This document shows positions 53,053 through 62,723 of a DNA stretch of 64,000 bases, in pieces. The translations under genes and the position numbers were made by a program. How positions within the stretch are numbered: position 1 is the first letter of the stretch; each line of letters starts with the position of its first letter. The DNA lies in contig NZ_JARVWP010000012.1 in the NCBI RefSeq assembly GCF_029846235.1, positions 162,588 through 226,587 on the forward strand, given 5' to 3'. The stretch is from Bradyrhizobium sp. CER78 (GTDB taxonomy: Bacteria; Pseudomonadota; Alphaproteobacteria; Rhizobiales; Xanthobacteraceae). The notes beneath the pieces are model-generated. The model ran no database searches. It was not told the origin of the DNA and saw nothing but the letters and a program-made list of their open reading frames with translations.

Positions 53053-53988
53053 ATGAAACGCCTGATCCTCCGCACCAGGGCGCAGCTGCGTGACGCTGCC
53101 AAGCCCGTGGCCAACGTCGCCATCGGCGCGTTGACCACCGGCCTCCTGCGCACCACGCGCTATTTCGATCCGGAGAAGACCGCACGATTCTTCGGCCACG
53201 CCGCGCATTTCATCGGCCGCCGGCTGCGTGAAGATCGCATCGGCCGCGAGAACCTCAAGGCGGCCTTTCCGGAAAAGTCACCGGAGGAGATCGAGACGAT
53301 CCTGACCGGGGTCTGGCACAATCTTGGACGCATCGGCGCCGAATTCGCGCATATCGACCGCATCTGGGACCATGATCCCCAGAATCCCGACAGACCGGGC
53401 CGCGTCGAATTCTCGGCGCGCAGCAAGCAGCTGTTCGACCAGTTACGCGACGACGGCAAGCCGGCGCTGTTCTTCGCTGCGCATCTCGGCAACTGGGAGC
53501 TCTCGCCAATTGCCGCGGCGGCGCATGGGCTCGACGCGACCATCCTGTTCCGGCGGCCGAACATCGAGGCTGCCGATCGCGCCATCGAGCGCATCCGGGC
53601 CGTCAATTTGGGCACGCTGGTTCCGGCCGGCCGCGATGCGCCGCTCAAGCTGGCGCAAGCGCTGAAGAACGGCCAGCACGTCGCGATGCTGGTCGACCAG
53701 TATTTGACCAACGGTGTTCCCGTCACTTTCTTCGGCCGCAAGACGACCGCGAACCCGCTGCTGGCGCGGCTGCGCCGGCAGATCGATTGTCCGATCCACG
53801 GCACGCGGATCATCCGCCTGCCCGACGGCCGCTTCCGCGGCGAGGTCACCGAGGAAGTGAAACCGGTGTTCGACGCATCCGGCCAGATCGACATCCAGGG
53901 CACGATGCAGGCGATCACCGACATCGTGGAGGGCTGGGTCCGCGAGTATCCGGATCAGTGGCTCTGGCTGCACCGGCGCTGGCGGTAG
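53053..53988 (+). CDS. lpxXL: Lipid A very-long-chain acyltransferase
   Basis: A 311-aa LpxL/HtrB-family acyltransferase with the catalytic HX4E motif H144-LGNW-E149. Conserved later segments (LVDQYLTNGVPVTFFG, YPDQWLWLHRRWR) match. In rhizobia LpxXL transfers the very long chain from AcpXL to lipid A at the inner membrane. It starts 13 bp after fabF1. The dehydrogenase gene (adh2XL/fabXL) often found before lpxXL in other rhizobia is absent here. Confidence 0.93.
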   Translation: MKRLILRTRAQLRDAAKPVANVAIGALTTGLLRTTRYFDPEKTARFFGHAAHFIGRRLREDRIGRENLKAAFPEKSPEEIETILTGVWHNLGRIGAEFAHIDRIWDHDPQNPDRPGRVEFSARSKQLFDQLRDDGKPALFFAAHLGNWELSPIAAAAHGLDATILFRRPNIEAADRAIERIRAVNLGTLVPAGRDAPLKLAQALKNGQHVAMLVDQYLTNGVPVTFFGRKTTANPLLARLRRQIDCPIHGTRIIRLPDGRFRGEVTEEVKPVFDASGQIDIQGTMQAITDIVEGWVREYPDQWLWLHRRWR

Positions 53989-53997
53989 GCCGGGACT

Positions 53998-54122
53998 GTC
54001 ATTCCGGGGCGATGCGAAGCATCGAACCCTCAGGTGCGCAATTGCGCACCGAGAATCTCGAGATTCCCCGATGCACAATTGTGCATCTGAGGTCTGGTCC
54101 TTCGGACCATCCCGGAATGACG
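53998..54122. repeat. Large palindromic repeat between convergent genes
   Basis: Arms GTCATTCCGGG and CCCGGAATGAC enclose nested stems: GGTGCGCAATTGCGCACC, GAATCTCGAGATTC, GATGCACAATTGTGCATC and GGTCCTTCGGACC. It fills the gap between lpxXL and the convergent binding-protein gene and shares arms with 3485 and 9683. It may block transcription from both sides. Confidence 0.8.
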
Positions 54123-54129
54123 CTTCGCG

Positions 54130-55239
54130 TCATTTCCCGGTCTTCACCCGCGTCCACAGGCGGTTGATGATCCGCTGCGTCGCAGGATCGCGCGCCGTGA
54201 TGACGAACAGCTTCTTCTGCATCGCCTCGTCGGGATAGATGTTCTTGTCGTTGAAGATCTTCGGATCGATCAGCTTCTGGCTCGCCAGATTGCCGTTGGC
54301 GTAGGACAGGAAGTTCGAATTCTTCGCCGCGACCTCGGGACGGTAGAGGTAGTTGATCAGCTCATAGGCCTCCGTGACGTTCTTGGCATCGGCGGGGATC
54401 GCGAGATTGTCGAAGAACATCTGCGCGCCCTCCTTCGGGATCGTGTAGCCGATCTCGACACCGGTTTTTGCCTCCGCCGCCCGGCTGCGCGCCTGCATAA
54501 TGTCGCCGGACCATCCGACCACGAAGCAGATCTCGCCCGAGGCCAGCGCGCTGAGATATTCGGACGAATGGAATTTGCGCACGTAGGGCCGGATCTTGAT
54601 GACGAGATCGGCGGCCTTCTCGAGGTCCGCCTGCTTGGTCGAGTTCGGATCGAGACCGAGATAGCTCAGCGCCGCCGGCAAGATGTCGTCGGCGGAGTCC
54701 AGCATGTGGATACCGCAATCCTTGAATTTGGCGAGGTTCTCCGGCTTGAACACCATGTCCCAGCTGTCGATCTTCGCGTCAGGCCCGAGGATCTTCTCCG
54801 CCATCTTCACATTGTAGCCGATGCCGGTGGTGCCCCACATGTAGTTGGCGCCGTAGGTATTGCCGGGATCGTAAGTCGCGAGCTGACCCGTCACGACGGG
54901 CCATGCATTGGCAAGGTTCGGCAGCTTCGACTTGTCGAGCTTGAGGAACACCTTCGCGGTGATCTGGCGCTGCAGGAAGTAGCCGGTCGGCACCACGACG
55001 TCGTAGCCCGACTTGCCCGCGAGCAGCCGCGTCTCCAGCGTCTCGTTGGCGTCGAACGTGTCGTAGACGACCTTGATGCCGGTTTCCTTGGTGAAGTCCT
55101 CGAGGACTCCCGGCGCCATGTAGTTCGACCAATTGTAGAAGTTGACCGTACGCTCCTCCGCGCTGGCGGACGCGGCGAACAACAGAACCGTGGCGATCGT
55201 ACCGACGAGGCTGACGAGACGACGGCTCTGCTTCTGCAT
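54130..55239 (-). CDS. Polyamine ABC transporter substrate-binding protein (PotF/PotD-like)
   Basis: A 369-aa periplasmic protein with a signal peptide (cut near ASASAEE). VNFYNWSNYMAPGVLEDFTKETG and WGTTGIGYN are characteristic of PotD/PotF-type spermidine/putrescine receptors. Third gene after rhodanese and aminotransferase genes with only 6 bp between; no permease or ATPase adjoins. Confidence 0.92.
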   Translation of the reverse strand: MQKQSRRLVSLVGTIATVLLFAASASAEERTVNFYNWSNYMAPGVLEDFTKETGIKVVYDTFDANETLETRLLAGKSGYDVVVPTGYFLQRQITAKVFLKLDKSKLPNLANAWPVVTGQLATYDPGNTYGANYMWGTTGIGYNVKMAEKILGPDAKIDSWDMVFKPENLAKFKDCGIHMLDSADDILPAALSYLGLDPNSTKQADLEKAADLVIKIRPYVRKFHSSEYLSALASGEICFVVGWSGDIMQARSRAAEAKTGVEIGYTIPKEGAQMFFDNLAIPADAKNVTEAYELINYLYRPEVAAKNSNFLSYANGNLASQKLIDPKIFNDKNIYPDEAMQKKLFVITARDPATQRIINRLWTRVKTGK

Positions 55240-55245
55240 TCTGGT

Positions 55246-56415
55246 CTACCTCTTGCGACGATGGACGGCGTCGGACAACCGCTCAAGCGCGGTGTCAAGC
55301 GTCGAGTCCTTCTTGGCGAAACAGAACCGCACCACCGACGTCACCGCATCCTGCTCGTAAAACGCAGACACTGGAATAGCCGCGACTTTGTAGTCCTGCA
55401 CAATTCGCCAGCAGAACTCCGCATCGGTCTCGTTGAGGCCGAGCGGCGACAGATCGACGGTTAGGAAGTAGGTCCCCTGCGACTTCAGCACCGGAAAGCC
55501 GATGCTCTCCAATCCCTTGGTCAGACGGTCGCGGCTCCGCGCCATGTCCTTGCGCATGTCGAAGAAATAGTCGTCCGGCTTGCCGAGGCCATACGCCACC
55601 GCGGCCTGCAGATTGGGCGCGGTCGTGAATGTGAGGAACTGGTGCACCTTCGCGGCGACGCGCAGCAGCGGCGGCGCGGCGCAGACGAAGCCGATCTTCC
55701 ATCCGGTCAGCGAGAAGATCTTGCCGGCGCTGCCGACCTTGATGGTGCGGTCGCGCATGCCGGGGATCGTGATCAGCGGGATGTGCTCGCGGCCGTCGAA
55801 CACGACGTGCTCCCAGACCTCGTCGCAGATCGCGACCACGTCGAACTCCTGGCAGAACCGCGCCAGCAGTTCGAGGTCCTCGCGCGGATAGACCACCGCC
55901 GCCGGGTTGAGCGGATTGTTGAACAGCACCGCCTTGGTCTTGTGGTTGAAGACGCTGCGCAGCATCTCCTCGTTCAGCCGCCACTCCGGCGGCTCGAGCC
56001 GCAACAGCCGCGGAATGCCGCCGGCCTGGCGGATGATCGGCAGATAGGAATCATAGACCGGCTGGAAGCACACCACCTCGTCGCCGGGCTCGACCACGGA
56101 GAGGATCGAGGAGGTCAGCGCCTCGGTGCCCCCTGAGGTGACCATCACCTCGGTCATCGGATCGAGCTTGAGCCCGTGCCAGTGGCCGTAATGCGATGCG
56201 ATCGCCTGACGCAGTTCCGGAATGCCCATCATCGACGGATACTGGTTGTAGCCGTTGATGGACGCATCCGCGGCGGCGCGGCGGATATCCTCCGGTCCGG
56301 GATCGTCGGGAAAGCCCTGGCCGAGATTGATGGCGTTGTTGTCGCGCGCAGCCTGCGACATCGCCTCGAAGATGGTGACAGGAAGGTCCGCGAAGACCTT
56401 GTTCATGGAGGTCAT
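55246..56415 (-). CDS. Class I/II PLP-dependent aminotransferase
   Basis: A 389-aa fold-type I aminotransferase. The PLP lysine lies in SAGKIFSLTGWKIG; NNPLNPAAVV and the Arg near the C-terminus (VRFCFAKKD) are typical. Resemblance is to kynurenine/methionine aminotransferases (YbdL, glutamine-oxoacid type). It lies between rhodanese and potF genes with 6-8 bp gaps, implying one operon. Substrate uncertain. Confidence 0.9.
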   Translation of the reverse strand: MTSMNKVFADLPVTIFEAMSQAARDNNAINLGQGFPDDPGPEDIRRAAADASINGYNQYPSMMGIPELRQAIASHYGHWHGLKLDPMTEVMVTSGGTEALTSSILSVVEPGDEVVCFQPVYDSYLPIIRQAGGIPRLLRLEPPEWRLNEEMLRSVFNHKTKAVLFNNPLNPAAVVYPREDLELLARFCQEFDVVAICDEVWEHVVFDGREHIPLITIPGMRDRTIKVGSAGKIFSLTGWKIGFVCAAPPLLRVAAKVHQFLTFTTAPNLQAAVAYGLGKPDDYFFDMRKDMARSRDRLTKGLESIGFPVLKSQGTYFLTVDLSPLGLNETDAEFCWRIVQDYKVAAIPVSAFYEQDAVTSVVRFCFAKKDSTLDTALERLSDAVHRRKR

Positions 56416-56423
56416 GTCAGGGA

Positions 56424-56753
56424 TCAGCCGCCCGTCTTGGTCGGCAATCCTGCCGCCTTCCAGCCGATGATGCCGCCTGCAAGATGCTTGTCATAGGGCA
56501 GGCCCGCGGCCTGGGCGGCCAGCGAGGCTGTCACCGAGCGCTTGCCGGAGCGGCAGGCGAACACCACCTGCTTGCCTTTCGGATCGGGAATCGCCGCCGG
56601 ATCGAACGTCGACAGCGGCACCACGACGCCGTCGGGATAGGCCTCGACGGCAACCTCGTTGGGCTCGCGGACGTCGACCAGGAGATAGCGGCCTTCCGCT
56701 ATGCCCTTCGACACCTCGTCCGGAAACAAATCTTCCACCTTGTGGTCCGCCAC
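56424..56753 (-). CDS. Single-domain rhodanese
   Basis: A 109-aa rhodanese with active Cys67 in CRSGKR and the LVDVREPNE motif. It transfers sulfane sulfur, often to cyanide or thiols. First gene of a three-gene operon with an aminotransferase and a polyamine receptor, suggesting a link to sulfur amino acid handling (inferred). Confidence 0.92.
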   Translation of the reverse strand: MADHKVEDLFPDEVSKGIAEGRYLLVDVREPNEVAVEAYPDGVVVPLSTFDPAAIPDPKGKQVVFACRSGKRSVTASLAAQAAGLPYDKHLAGGIIGWKAAGLPTKTGG

Positions 56754-56889
56754 GGAAATATCCTCCCGATTATTCGATTGGCGAGCTCGCGCGGCCCGCC
56801 GGTCCGGGCCGCAAAGTCGCCTCTCACGCTGAGAAAATCAAGCGTCCGAAACGGGTTAGATGCCGCGCCGAAACGCGGGATCGAGGATC

Positions 56890-58815
56890 CTAAATGGTGA
56901 CCTGCGTGCCGACCTCGACGACCCGCCCGGTCGGGATCTGGAAATAGTCGGTGGCATCGTTCGAGGAGCGGCTGAGCGCGATGAACAGATGGTCCTGCCA
57001 GCTCGGCATGCCCGAATGCGCCGCCGGCTTCAGCGCGCGGCGGGACAGGAAGAACGAGGTCGACATGATGTCGAACTGCCAGCCGAGCTTGCGGGCGATC
57101 GCCAGCGTCTTCGGCACGTTCGGCTGTTCCATGAAGCCGAACTTCAGCGTCACCTTGGAGAAGGTCTCGGTCAGCTGCTCCATCCGCACCCGCTCGGACG
57201 GATCGATGCGCGGCGTCGGTGCGGTCTCGATGGTGAGGATGACGTTCTTCTCGTGCAGCACCTTGTAGTGCTTGAGGCTGTGCATCAGCGCGGTCGGCGC
57301 GCTGACGGGATCGCTGGTCAGGAACACCGCGGTGCCGGAGACGCGCTGCGGCGGCCGCTTCTCCAGCATCGCGACGAGATCGGCGAGCGGGAATTCCAGC
57401 TTGCGCGACTTCTCGAACAGCAGCCGGCTGCCGCGCCGCCAGGTGTACATCACCACGATCATGGCGCCGCCGAGCGCCAGCGGCACCCAGCCGCCCTCGA
57501 ACACCTTGAGCAGATTGGCGGCCAGGAACGTGATGTCGAGGAACAGGAACGGCGCAACCAGCGCGGCGGCAGCAACCGGCGACCATCTCCAGACCCGCCA
57601 GATCACCACAAAGCCCATCATCGCCGTCACCACCATGGTGCCGGTCACCGAGATGCCGTAGGCCGACGCCAGTGCGCTGGAGGAGCGGAACATCAGCACC
57701 AGCACGATGACCGCGATGAACAGGAAGCGGTTGATGCGCGGCATGTAGATCTGGCCGGAATGGGCTTCCGAGGTGTGGCGGATCTCGAACCGCGGCAGCA
57801 GGCCGAGCTGGATCGCCTGGCGCGTCAGCGAATAGGCGCCGGTGATGACGGCCTGGCTCGCGATCACGGTCGCCAGGGTCGCCAGCGCGACCATCGGGAT
57901 CAGCGCCCAGTCCGGGAACATCAGGAAGAACGGGTTTTCGATGCCCTGGGGATTACCGATCAAGAGCGCGCCCTGCCCGAGATAGTTCAGTGCCAGCGAC
58001 GGCAGCACGATGAACAGCCACGCGGTCTGGATCGGGCGTTTGCCGAAATGGCCGAGGTCGGCATAGAGCGCCTCCGCGCCGGTCACGGCGAGGAACACTG
58101 CGCCGAGCGTGATGAAGCCGATCACGCCATGATGCAGCATGAACGACACTGCAAGGATCGGATTGAGAGCGTAGAGCACCTCGGGATGCCGCACGATCTG
58201 GGGCAGCGCCGCGATCGCGATCACGGCGAACCAGACGCACATTACCGGGCCGAAGAAGGCCGCGACTCGCGCGGTGCCGCGCGACTGCACCGCGAACAAG
58301 ACGACCAGGATCACCACCGTAAGCGGGACGACATAGGGATCGAATGTCGAGGTGACGAGCTTGATGCCTTCGATCGCCGACAGCACCGAGAGCGCCGGCG
58401 TGATCACGGCATCGCCATAGAACAGCGCGCCACTGATGATGCCGAGCAGCACTATGGCGCCGGCGCCCTTGGTGGCCACGCGCTGCGCCAGCGCCATCAG
58501 CGCCAGCGTGCCGCCTTCGCCATTGTTGTCGGCGCGGAGCAGGATCACGACGTATTTCAGCGTGACGACCACGATCAGCGCCCACAGGATCAGCGACACC
58601 ACGCCGAGCACCGCATGCACCGTCACACCGCCCTCGCCGCCGGCCGCCGCCACGACGGCTTCGCGCAGCGCGTACAGCGGGCTGGTGCCGATGTCGCCAT
58701 AGACGACGCCGATGCTGCCGAGCATCAGCGCCTTGAAGGTGGCGGTCGAATGCGCCTCGCCATGGCCATTTGCCGCGGGCGTTTCCGCCGCGGTGATCGC
58801 ACTCTCGGATGACAT
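56890..58815 (-). CDS. kup: Kup-family K+ transporter (copy 1)
   Basis: A 641-aa inner-membrane transporter with 12 helices: GSIGVVYGDIGTSPLYALRE near the N-terminus, RADNNGEGGTLALMALAQR, and a cytoplasmic C-terminal region ending VGTQVTI. The start at 58815 was chosen over 58890 on relative length; GAGGCG lies upstream. It takes up K+, driven by protons. It lies 155 bp from a second kup on the same strand. The two share long identical stretches such as YFQIPTGRVVEVGTQVTI. Confidence 0.95.
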   Translation of the reverse strand: MSSESAITAAETPAANGHGEAHSTATFKALMLGSIGVVYGDIGTSPLYALREAVVAAAGGEGGVTVHAVLGVVSLILWALIVVVTLKYVVILLRADNNGEGGTLALMALAQRVATKGAGAIVLLGIISGALFYGDAVITPALSVLSAIEGIKLVTSTFDPYVVPLTVVILVVLFAVQSRGTARVAAFFGPVMCVWFAVIAIAALPQIVRHPEVLYALNPILAVSFMLHHGVIGFITLGAVFLAVTGAEALYADLGHFGKRPIQTAWLFIVLPSLALNYLGQGALLIGNPQGIENPFFLMFPDWALIPMVALATLATVIASQAVITGAYSLTRQAIQLGLLPRFEIRHTSEAHSGQIYMPRINRFLFIAVIVLVLMFRSSSALASAYGISVTGTMVVTAMMGFVVIWRVWRWSPVAAAALVAPFLFLDITFLAANLLKVFEGGWVPLALGGAMIVVMYTWRRGSRLLFEKSRKLEFPLADLVAMLEKRPPQRVSGTAVFLTSDPVSAPTALMHSLKHYKVLHEKNVILTIETAPTPRIDPSERVRMEQLTETFSKVTLKFGFMEQPNVPKTLAIARKLGWQFDIMSTSFFLSRRALKPAAHSGMPSWQDHLFIALSRSSNDATDYFQIPTGRVVEVGTQVTI

Positions 58816-58970
58816 GGGAAGTTGCGCCTCTGTCTTCTGCCGCACTGCACAATGCCGGGTTGCAGGCCTATACTCCCGGCAGGAATGCATAGGTTAGCAC
58901 GGATTCAGGCCTCCACTATGCGTAACACGCATAGATCACGGCTTTTCAACGCCGGAATTCGCTTTTTGGC

Positions 58971-60875
58971 TCAAATAGTTACCTGGGTACCCACTTCAAC
59001 CACCCGGCCGGTCGGGATCTGGAAATAGTCGGTGGCATCGTTGGCGGACCGGCTCATCGCGATGAACAGATGGTCCTGCCACTGCGGCATCCCGGACTGG
59101 GCCGACGGCTTCAGCGAACGGCGCGACACGAAGAAGGAGGTCGACATGATGTCGAACTGCCAGCCGAGCTTGCGCGCGACCGCCAGCGCCTTCGGCACGT
59201 TTGGCGATTCCATGTAGCCGAAGCGCAGCCGCACCGCGGTGAACTTGTCGCTGACCTTCTCCATGTTGACGCGCTCCGACAGGTCGACGCGCGGCGTCGG
59301 CGCGGTCTCGATGGTCAGGATCACGTTGTGCTCGTGCAGCACCTTGTTGTGCTTGAGATTGTGCAGCAGCGCGGTCGGCACGAAGCTGGGGTCGCTGGTC
59401 AGGAACACCGCGGTGCCCTTGACGATGTGCGGCGGCCGCTTCTCCAGGCTGTGGATCAGGTCGCGCAGCGGCACCTCGATGCGGCGGGTCTTGGCGATCA
59501 GGATCGCGGCACCGCGGCGCCAGGTCCAGATCATCGTCGCCATCACGACGCCGAACAGCAACGGCACCCAGGCGCCCTCGAACAGCTTCAACAGATTGGC
59601 GCTGAAGAAGGTCATGTCGACGATCACAAACGGCAGGATCAACGCGGCGGCCGACGCCACGCGCCAGTTCCACAGCTTCCAGATCACGATGAAGCCCATG
59701 ATGCCGTCGGCGACCATCGTGGTGGAGACGGCGATGCCGTAGGCCGAGGCGAGCCCGCTCGAGGTGCGGAACAGCAGCACCAGCAGCAGCACGCCGATCA
59801 GGAGTAACCGGTTGACACGCGGCAGATAGATCTGCCCGGCATGGGTCTCCGAGGTGTAGCGGACCTCGAAGCGCGGCAACAGGCCAAGCTGCACCGCCTG
59901 GCTGATCAGCGAATAGGCGCCGGTGATGACCGCCTGGCTCGCGATTACGGTCGCCGCAGTGGCGAGCCCGACCAGCGGCAGCAGCAGCACGTCCGGCACC
60001 ATCCGATAGAACGAGTTCTCGATCGCAGCGGGATCGGACAACACCAGCGCGCCCTGCCCGAAATAGTTCAGCAACAGCGAGGGCAGCACGAAGAACAGCC
60101 AGCCGGACTGGATCGGCTTGCGGCCGAAATGCCCGAGATCGGCGTACAGCGCCTCGCCGCCAGTCACCGCGAGGAACACCGCGCCCAGCGTCACCAGACC
60201 GACGGTGCCGTGGGTCAGCATGAACTGGATCGCGTAGTACGGATTGATCGCCGCCAGCACCGACGGATCGTCCATGATGTGGACGAGCCCCATCACCGCG
60301 AGCGAGGCAAACCACACCACCACGACCGGCCCGAACGCGGAGGCGACGCGCGCAGTGCCGGTGCGCTGCACCGAGAACAGCACGACGAGGATCAGGATCG
60401 TCAGCGGCACCACATAGTGCTCAAGATGCGGCGTCGCGAGCTTGAGGCCTTCGACCGCCGACAGCACCGAGATCGCCGGCGTGATCATGGAATCGCCGAT
60501 GAACATCGAGGCGCCGACCACGCCGAGCGCAAGCAGAGGCCAGCTGCGCCGTCCGATCGCGCGCTGGCCGAGCGCCATCAGCGAGAGCGTGCCGCCCTCG
60601 CCATTGTTGTCGGCGCGCAGCAGCAGCAGCACGTATTTCGCGGTGACGACGGTGAACAGCGCCCACAGGATCAGGCTGAGCACCCCTAACACCATGATGC
60701 GCGTGACCGGCTGGCCGTGCGCGGCGCCGCCGACCGCCTCGCGGAATGCGTAGAGCGGCGAAGTTCCGATATCGCCGAACACCACCCCGATGCTGCCCAG
60801 CGTCAGGGCCCAGAAGCTGGAGGTGCCTTTGCCGCGCCCCTCCTGGGCTTCGGTGGTTGAGACGCTGACAGCCAT
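58971..60875 (-). CDS. kup: Kup-family K+ transporter (copy 2)
   Basis: A 634-aa Kup protein very similar to its neighbour: GSIGVVFGDIGTSPLYAFRE, the same RADNNGEGGTLSLMALGQR segment, and the same final residues. Tandem duplication is likely, followed by divergence mainly in the N-terminus and loops. Each gene appears to have its own promoter region. The copies may differ in K+ affinity or regulation, which the sequence does not show. Confidence 0.95.
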   Translation of the reverse strand: MAVSVSTTEAQEGRGKGTSSFWALTLGSIGVVFGDIGTSPLYAFREAVGGAAHGQPVTRIMVLGVLSLILWALFTVVTAKYVLLLLRADNNGEGGTLSLMALGQRAIGRRSWPLLALGVVGASMFIGDSMITPAISVLSAVEGLKLATPHLEHYVVPLTILILVVLFSVQRTGTARVASAFGPVVVVWFASLAVMGLVHIMDDPSVLAAINPYYAIQFMLTHGTVGLVTLGAVFLAVTGGEALYADLGHFGRKPIQSGWLFFVLPSLLLNYFGQGALVLSDPAAIENSFYRMVPDVLLLPLVGLATAATVIASQAVITGAYSLISQAVQLGLLPRFEVRYTSETHAGQIYLPRVNRLLLIGVLLLVLLFRTSSGLASAYGIAVSTTMVADGIMGFIVIWKLWNWRVASAAALILPFVIVDMTFFSANLLKLFEGAWVPLLFGVVMATMIWTWRRGAAILIAKTRRIEVPLRDLIHSLEKRPPHIVKGTAVFLTSDPSFVPTALLHNLKHNKVLHEHNVILTIETAPTPRVDLSERVNMEKVSDKFTAVRLRFGYMESPNVPKALAVARKLGWQFDIMSTSFFVSRRSLKPSAQSGMPQWQDHLFIAMSRSANDATDYFQIPTGRVVEVGTQVTI

Positions 60876-60987
60876 GGCGAGGTTGGAACGCCCGATCAGT
60901 TGATTTGATGCGCGCGGCTATCGACGCTTCCGCCTCACCTGTCAACCGAGCACAAGGTCACTCTTGCGGTAGCATGGTAACCCGGAG

Positions 60988-61818
60988 CTACGGCTTCAGA
61001 TCCGGCGGCAATGGCGGATTTTCCCGCATCAACGTGATGGTCACGCGACGGTTCGCCGGCAGCGTCGGATCGTCGGGAAACAGCGGCTGGCCGTCGGCTT
61101 TGCCGGAAACCGCGAAAATGTGCGACGGCGGCAGCCCTTCCCGCTCCAGGATCTGCCGCACCGCGTTGGCGCGGTCGGCGGACAGATCGAAGGCGTCGTA
61201 ATCGCTGCGCGCCGGCACGAAGCCTGCGGCTGTATGCCCCACGATCGCGATCCGCAGCGGCGTCGCCTTCAACGGCGCGGCGAGCTTCTGGATCAGCCGG
61301 CGGGTGCGCTCATAAGGCTCCCTGGAACCGTCGGCGAACATCGAGCGGCCGTCCTGGTCGACGATCTCGAGGTTGAGCCCCTCCTTGGTCTCCTCGAACA
61401 TGATGTTCTTGGAGATCTCGGTCAGTTCCGGCATGTCCTGCAGCGCCTGCCGCAGCGAGGCGGAGGCGAGCGCGAATTCGCGGTCGATCTTCAGCCGCGC
61501 GCCGTTGATCTGGCTGCGCTCCTTTTCGTCCGGCGTCGGATTGGCCGAGGAATCCTCCGGCGAGATGTGCTCGACATTCTTCAGCTTCGGCCGGGTCGGC
61601 AGACCGTCGGACTCGACGATGCCGGAATAGCGCACATTGGTCTGCACGCCGAAAGCGTCGCGCATCGAGCCGGCGACGATCTTCAGCTTGTTGTTGTCCA
61701 TGGTCGAGAACGCGACGAGCATCACGAAGAAGCTCATCATCAGGCCCATCAGGTCGGCGAAGGTCACGAACCAGCCGTGACCTCCGGTATGGGCGTCGCC
61801 GCGCTTTTTCTTGGCCAT
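60988..61818 (-). CDS. motB: Flagellar motor protein MotB
   Basis: A 276-aa protein with a single N-terminal membrane helix carrying the essential Asp (FVTFADLMGLMMSFFVMLVAF) and a C-terminal OmpA-like peptidoglycan-binding domain (about 140-265, with RANAVRQILEREG and PANRRVTITL). It anchors the stator to the wall. It follows motA, starting 42 bp after motA ends. No other flagellar genes are in the window. Confidence 0.92.
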   Translation of the reverse strand: MAKKKRGDAHTGGHGWFVTFADLMGLMMSFFVMLVAFSTMDNNKLKIVAGSMRDAFGVQTNVRYSGIVESDGLPTRPKLKNVEHISPEDSSANPTPDEKERSQINGARLKIDREFALASASLRQALQDMPELTEISKNIMFEETKEGLNLEIVDQDGRSMFADGSREPYERTRRLIQKLAAPLKATPLRIAIVGHTAAGFVPARSDYDAFDLSADRANAVRQILEREGLPPSHIFAVSGKADGQPLFPDDPTLPANRRVTITLMRENPPLPPDLKP

Positions 61819-61860
61819 TGTCGCGTTTTTCCGGCTGCGTTTCTCGAAAGCGCCGGCCGA

Positions 61861-62634
61861 TCAGGCCGGAACCGGCTCGCCTTCCTCGTGGCGATGCTTC
61901 TCCGGCAGATAGGCCAGCAGCATCTCGCGCACCAGCGCCGGGCTCTTGGAATCGCGGATCATCAGGATGCCGTCGATGATCAGCGTGCGGTTGGTCTCCT
62001 CGTCGAGCAGCTTGCCGTGCAGCTTGTCGGCGATCGGCAGACAGAACAGGTTGGCGACCAGCGCGCCATACAGCGTCGCGAGCAGCGCGGTCGCCATGAA
62101 CGGGCCGAGCTTGGAGGGGTCGGTCATGTTGGCGAACATCTGCACCATGCCGATCAGCGTGCCGATCATGCCGAAGGCCGGCGCGCAGTCGCCGATCGCG
62201 CGATAGATCTTGCTGCCCTCGTCGAGGTGCATCAGGAAGTTGTCGCGGTCGCGCTCCATGTTGTCGCGGATGAATTCGAGGTCGTAGCCGTCGGCGACGT
62301 AGCGGATGCCCTTGGCGAGGAACGGCTCGTCGGTCTCGACCTTCTCAAGGCCGACCGGGCCCTGCTTGCGGGCAATCTCGGCGATGCGAGCGAGCTCCTC
62401 GACGAGGTCGCGCGCCGACAGCCGGCTCATCGTGAAGGCAAACTTGGCGCCGAGCGGCAGGCCATGCAGCATCACGCCGAGCGGAAAGCGGATCATCGTC
62501 GCTGCAATCGAACCGCCGAAGATGATGATCATGGCATGTTCGGAAATGAACATGTGCAGGTCGCCGCCCATGAACATCATCACCGCGATGACGATGATGC
62601 CGGCCAGCAGCCCGGCGCCTGTCATGATATCCAT
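61861..62634 (-). CDS. motA: Flagellar motor protein MotA
   Basis: A 257-aa stator subunit with four membrane helices and the MotA core (GMIGTLIGMVQMFANM, ATALLATLYGALVANLFCLPIADKL). It conducts ions with MotB to drive rotation. ATG at 62634 with TTGGAG upstream. PomA-like sequence does not by itself settle H+ or Na+ use. A near-consensus CtrA box lies 90 bp upstream. Confidence 0.93.
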   Translation of the reverse strand: MDIMTGAGLLAGIIVIAVMMFMGGDLHMFISEHAMIIIFGGSIAATMIRFPLGVMLHGLPLGAKFAFTMSRLSARDLVEELARIAEIARKQGPVGLEKVETDEPFLAKGIRYVADGYDLEFIRDNMERDRDNFLMHLDEGSKIYRAIGDCAPAFGMIGTLIGMVQMFANMTDPSKLGPFMATALLATLYGALVANLFCLPIADKLHGKLLDEETNRTLIIDGILMIRDSKSPALVREMLLAYLPEKHRHEEGEPVPA

Positions 62635-62723
62635 GAAAAACTCCAACGCGAACGCAACCCGCCTGTCCTGGACGGCGCACAGCCCAAGGCGGGCCGCGTG
62701 GAAAAACCCTAACGTTAATGCCA

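Noticed and set aside
56860..58812. 650-aa plus-strand frame opposite kup
   Set aside because: His/Arg/Gln-rich shadow with no recognisable fold.
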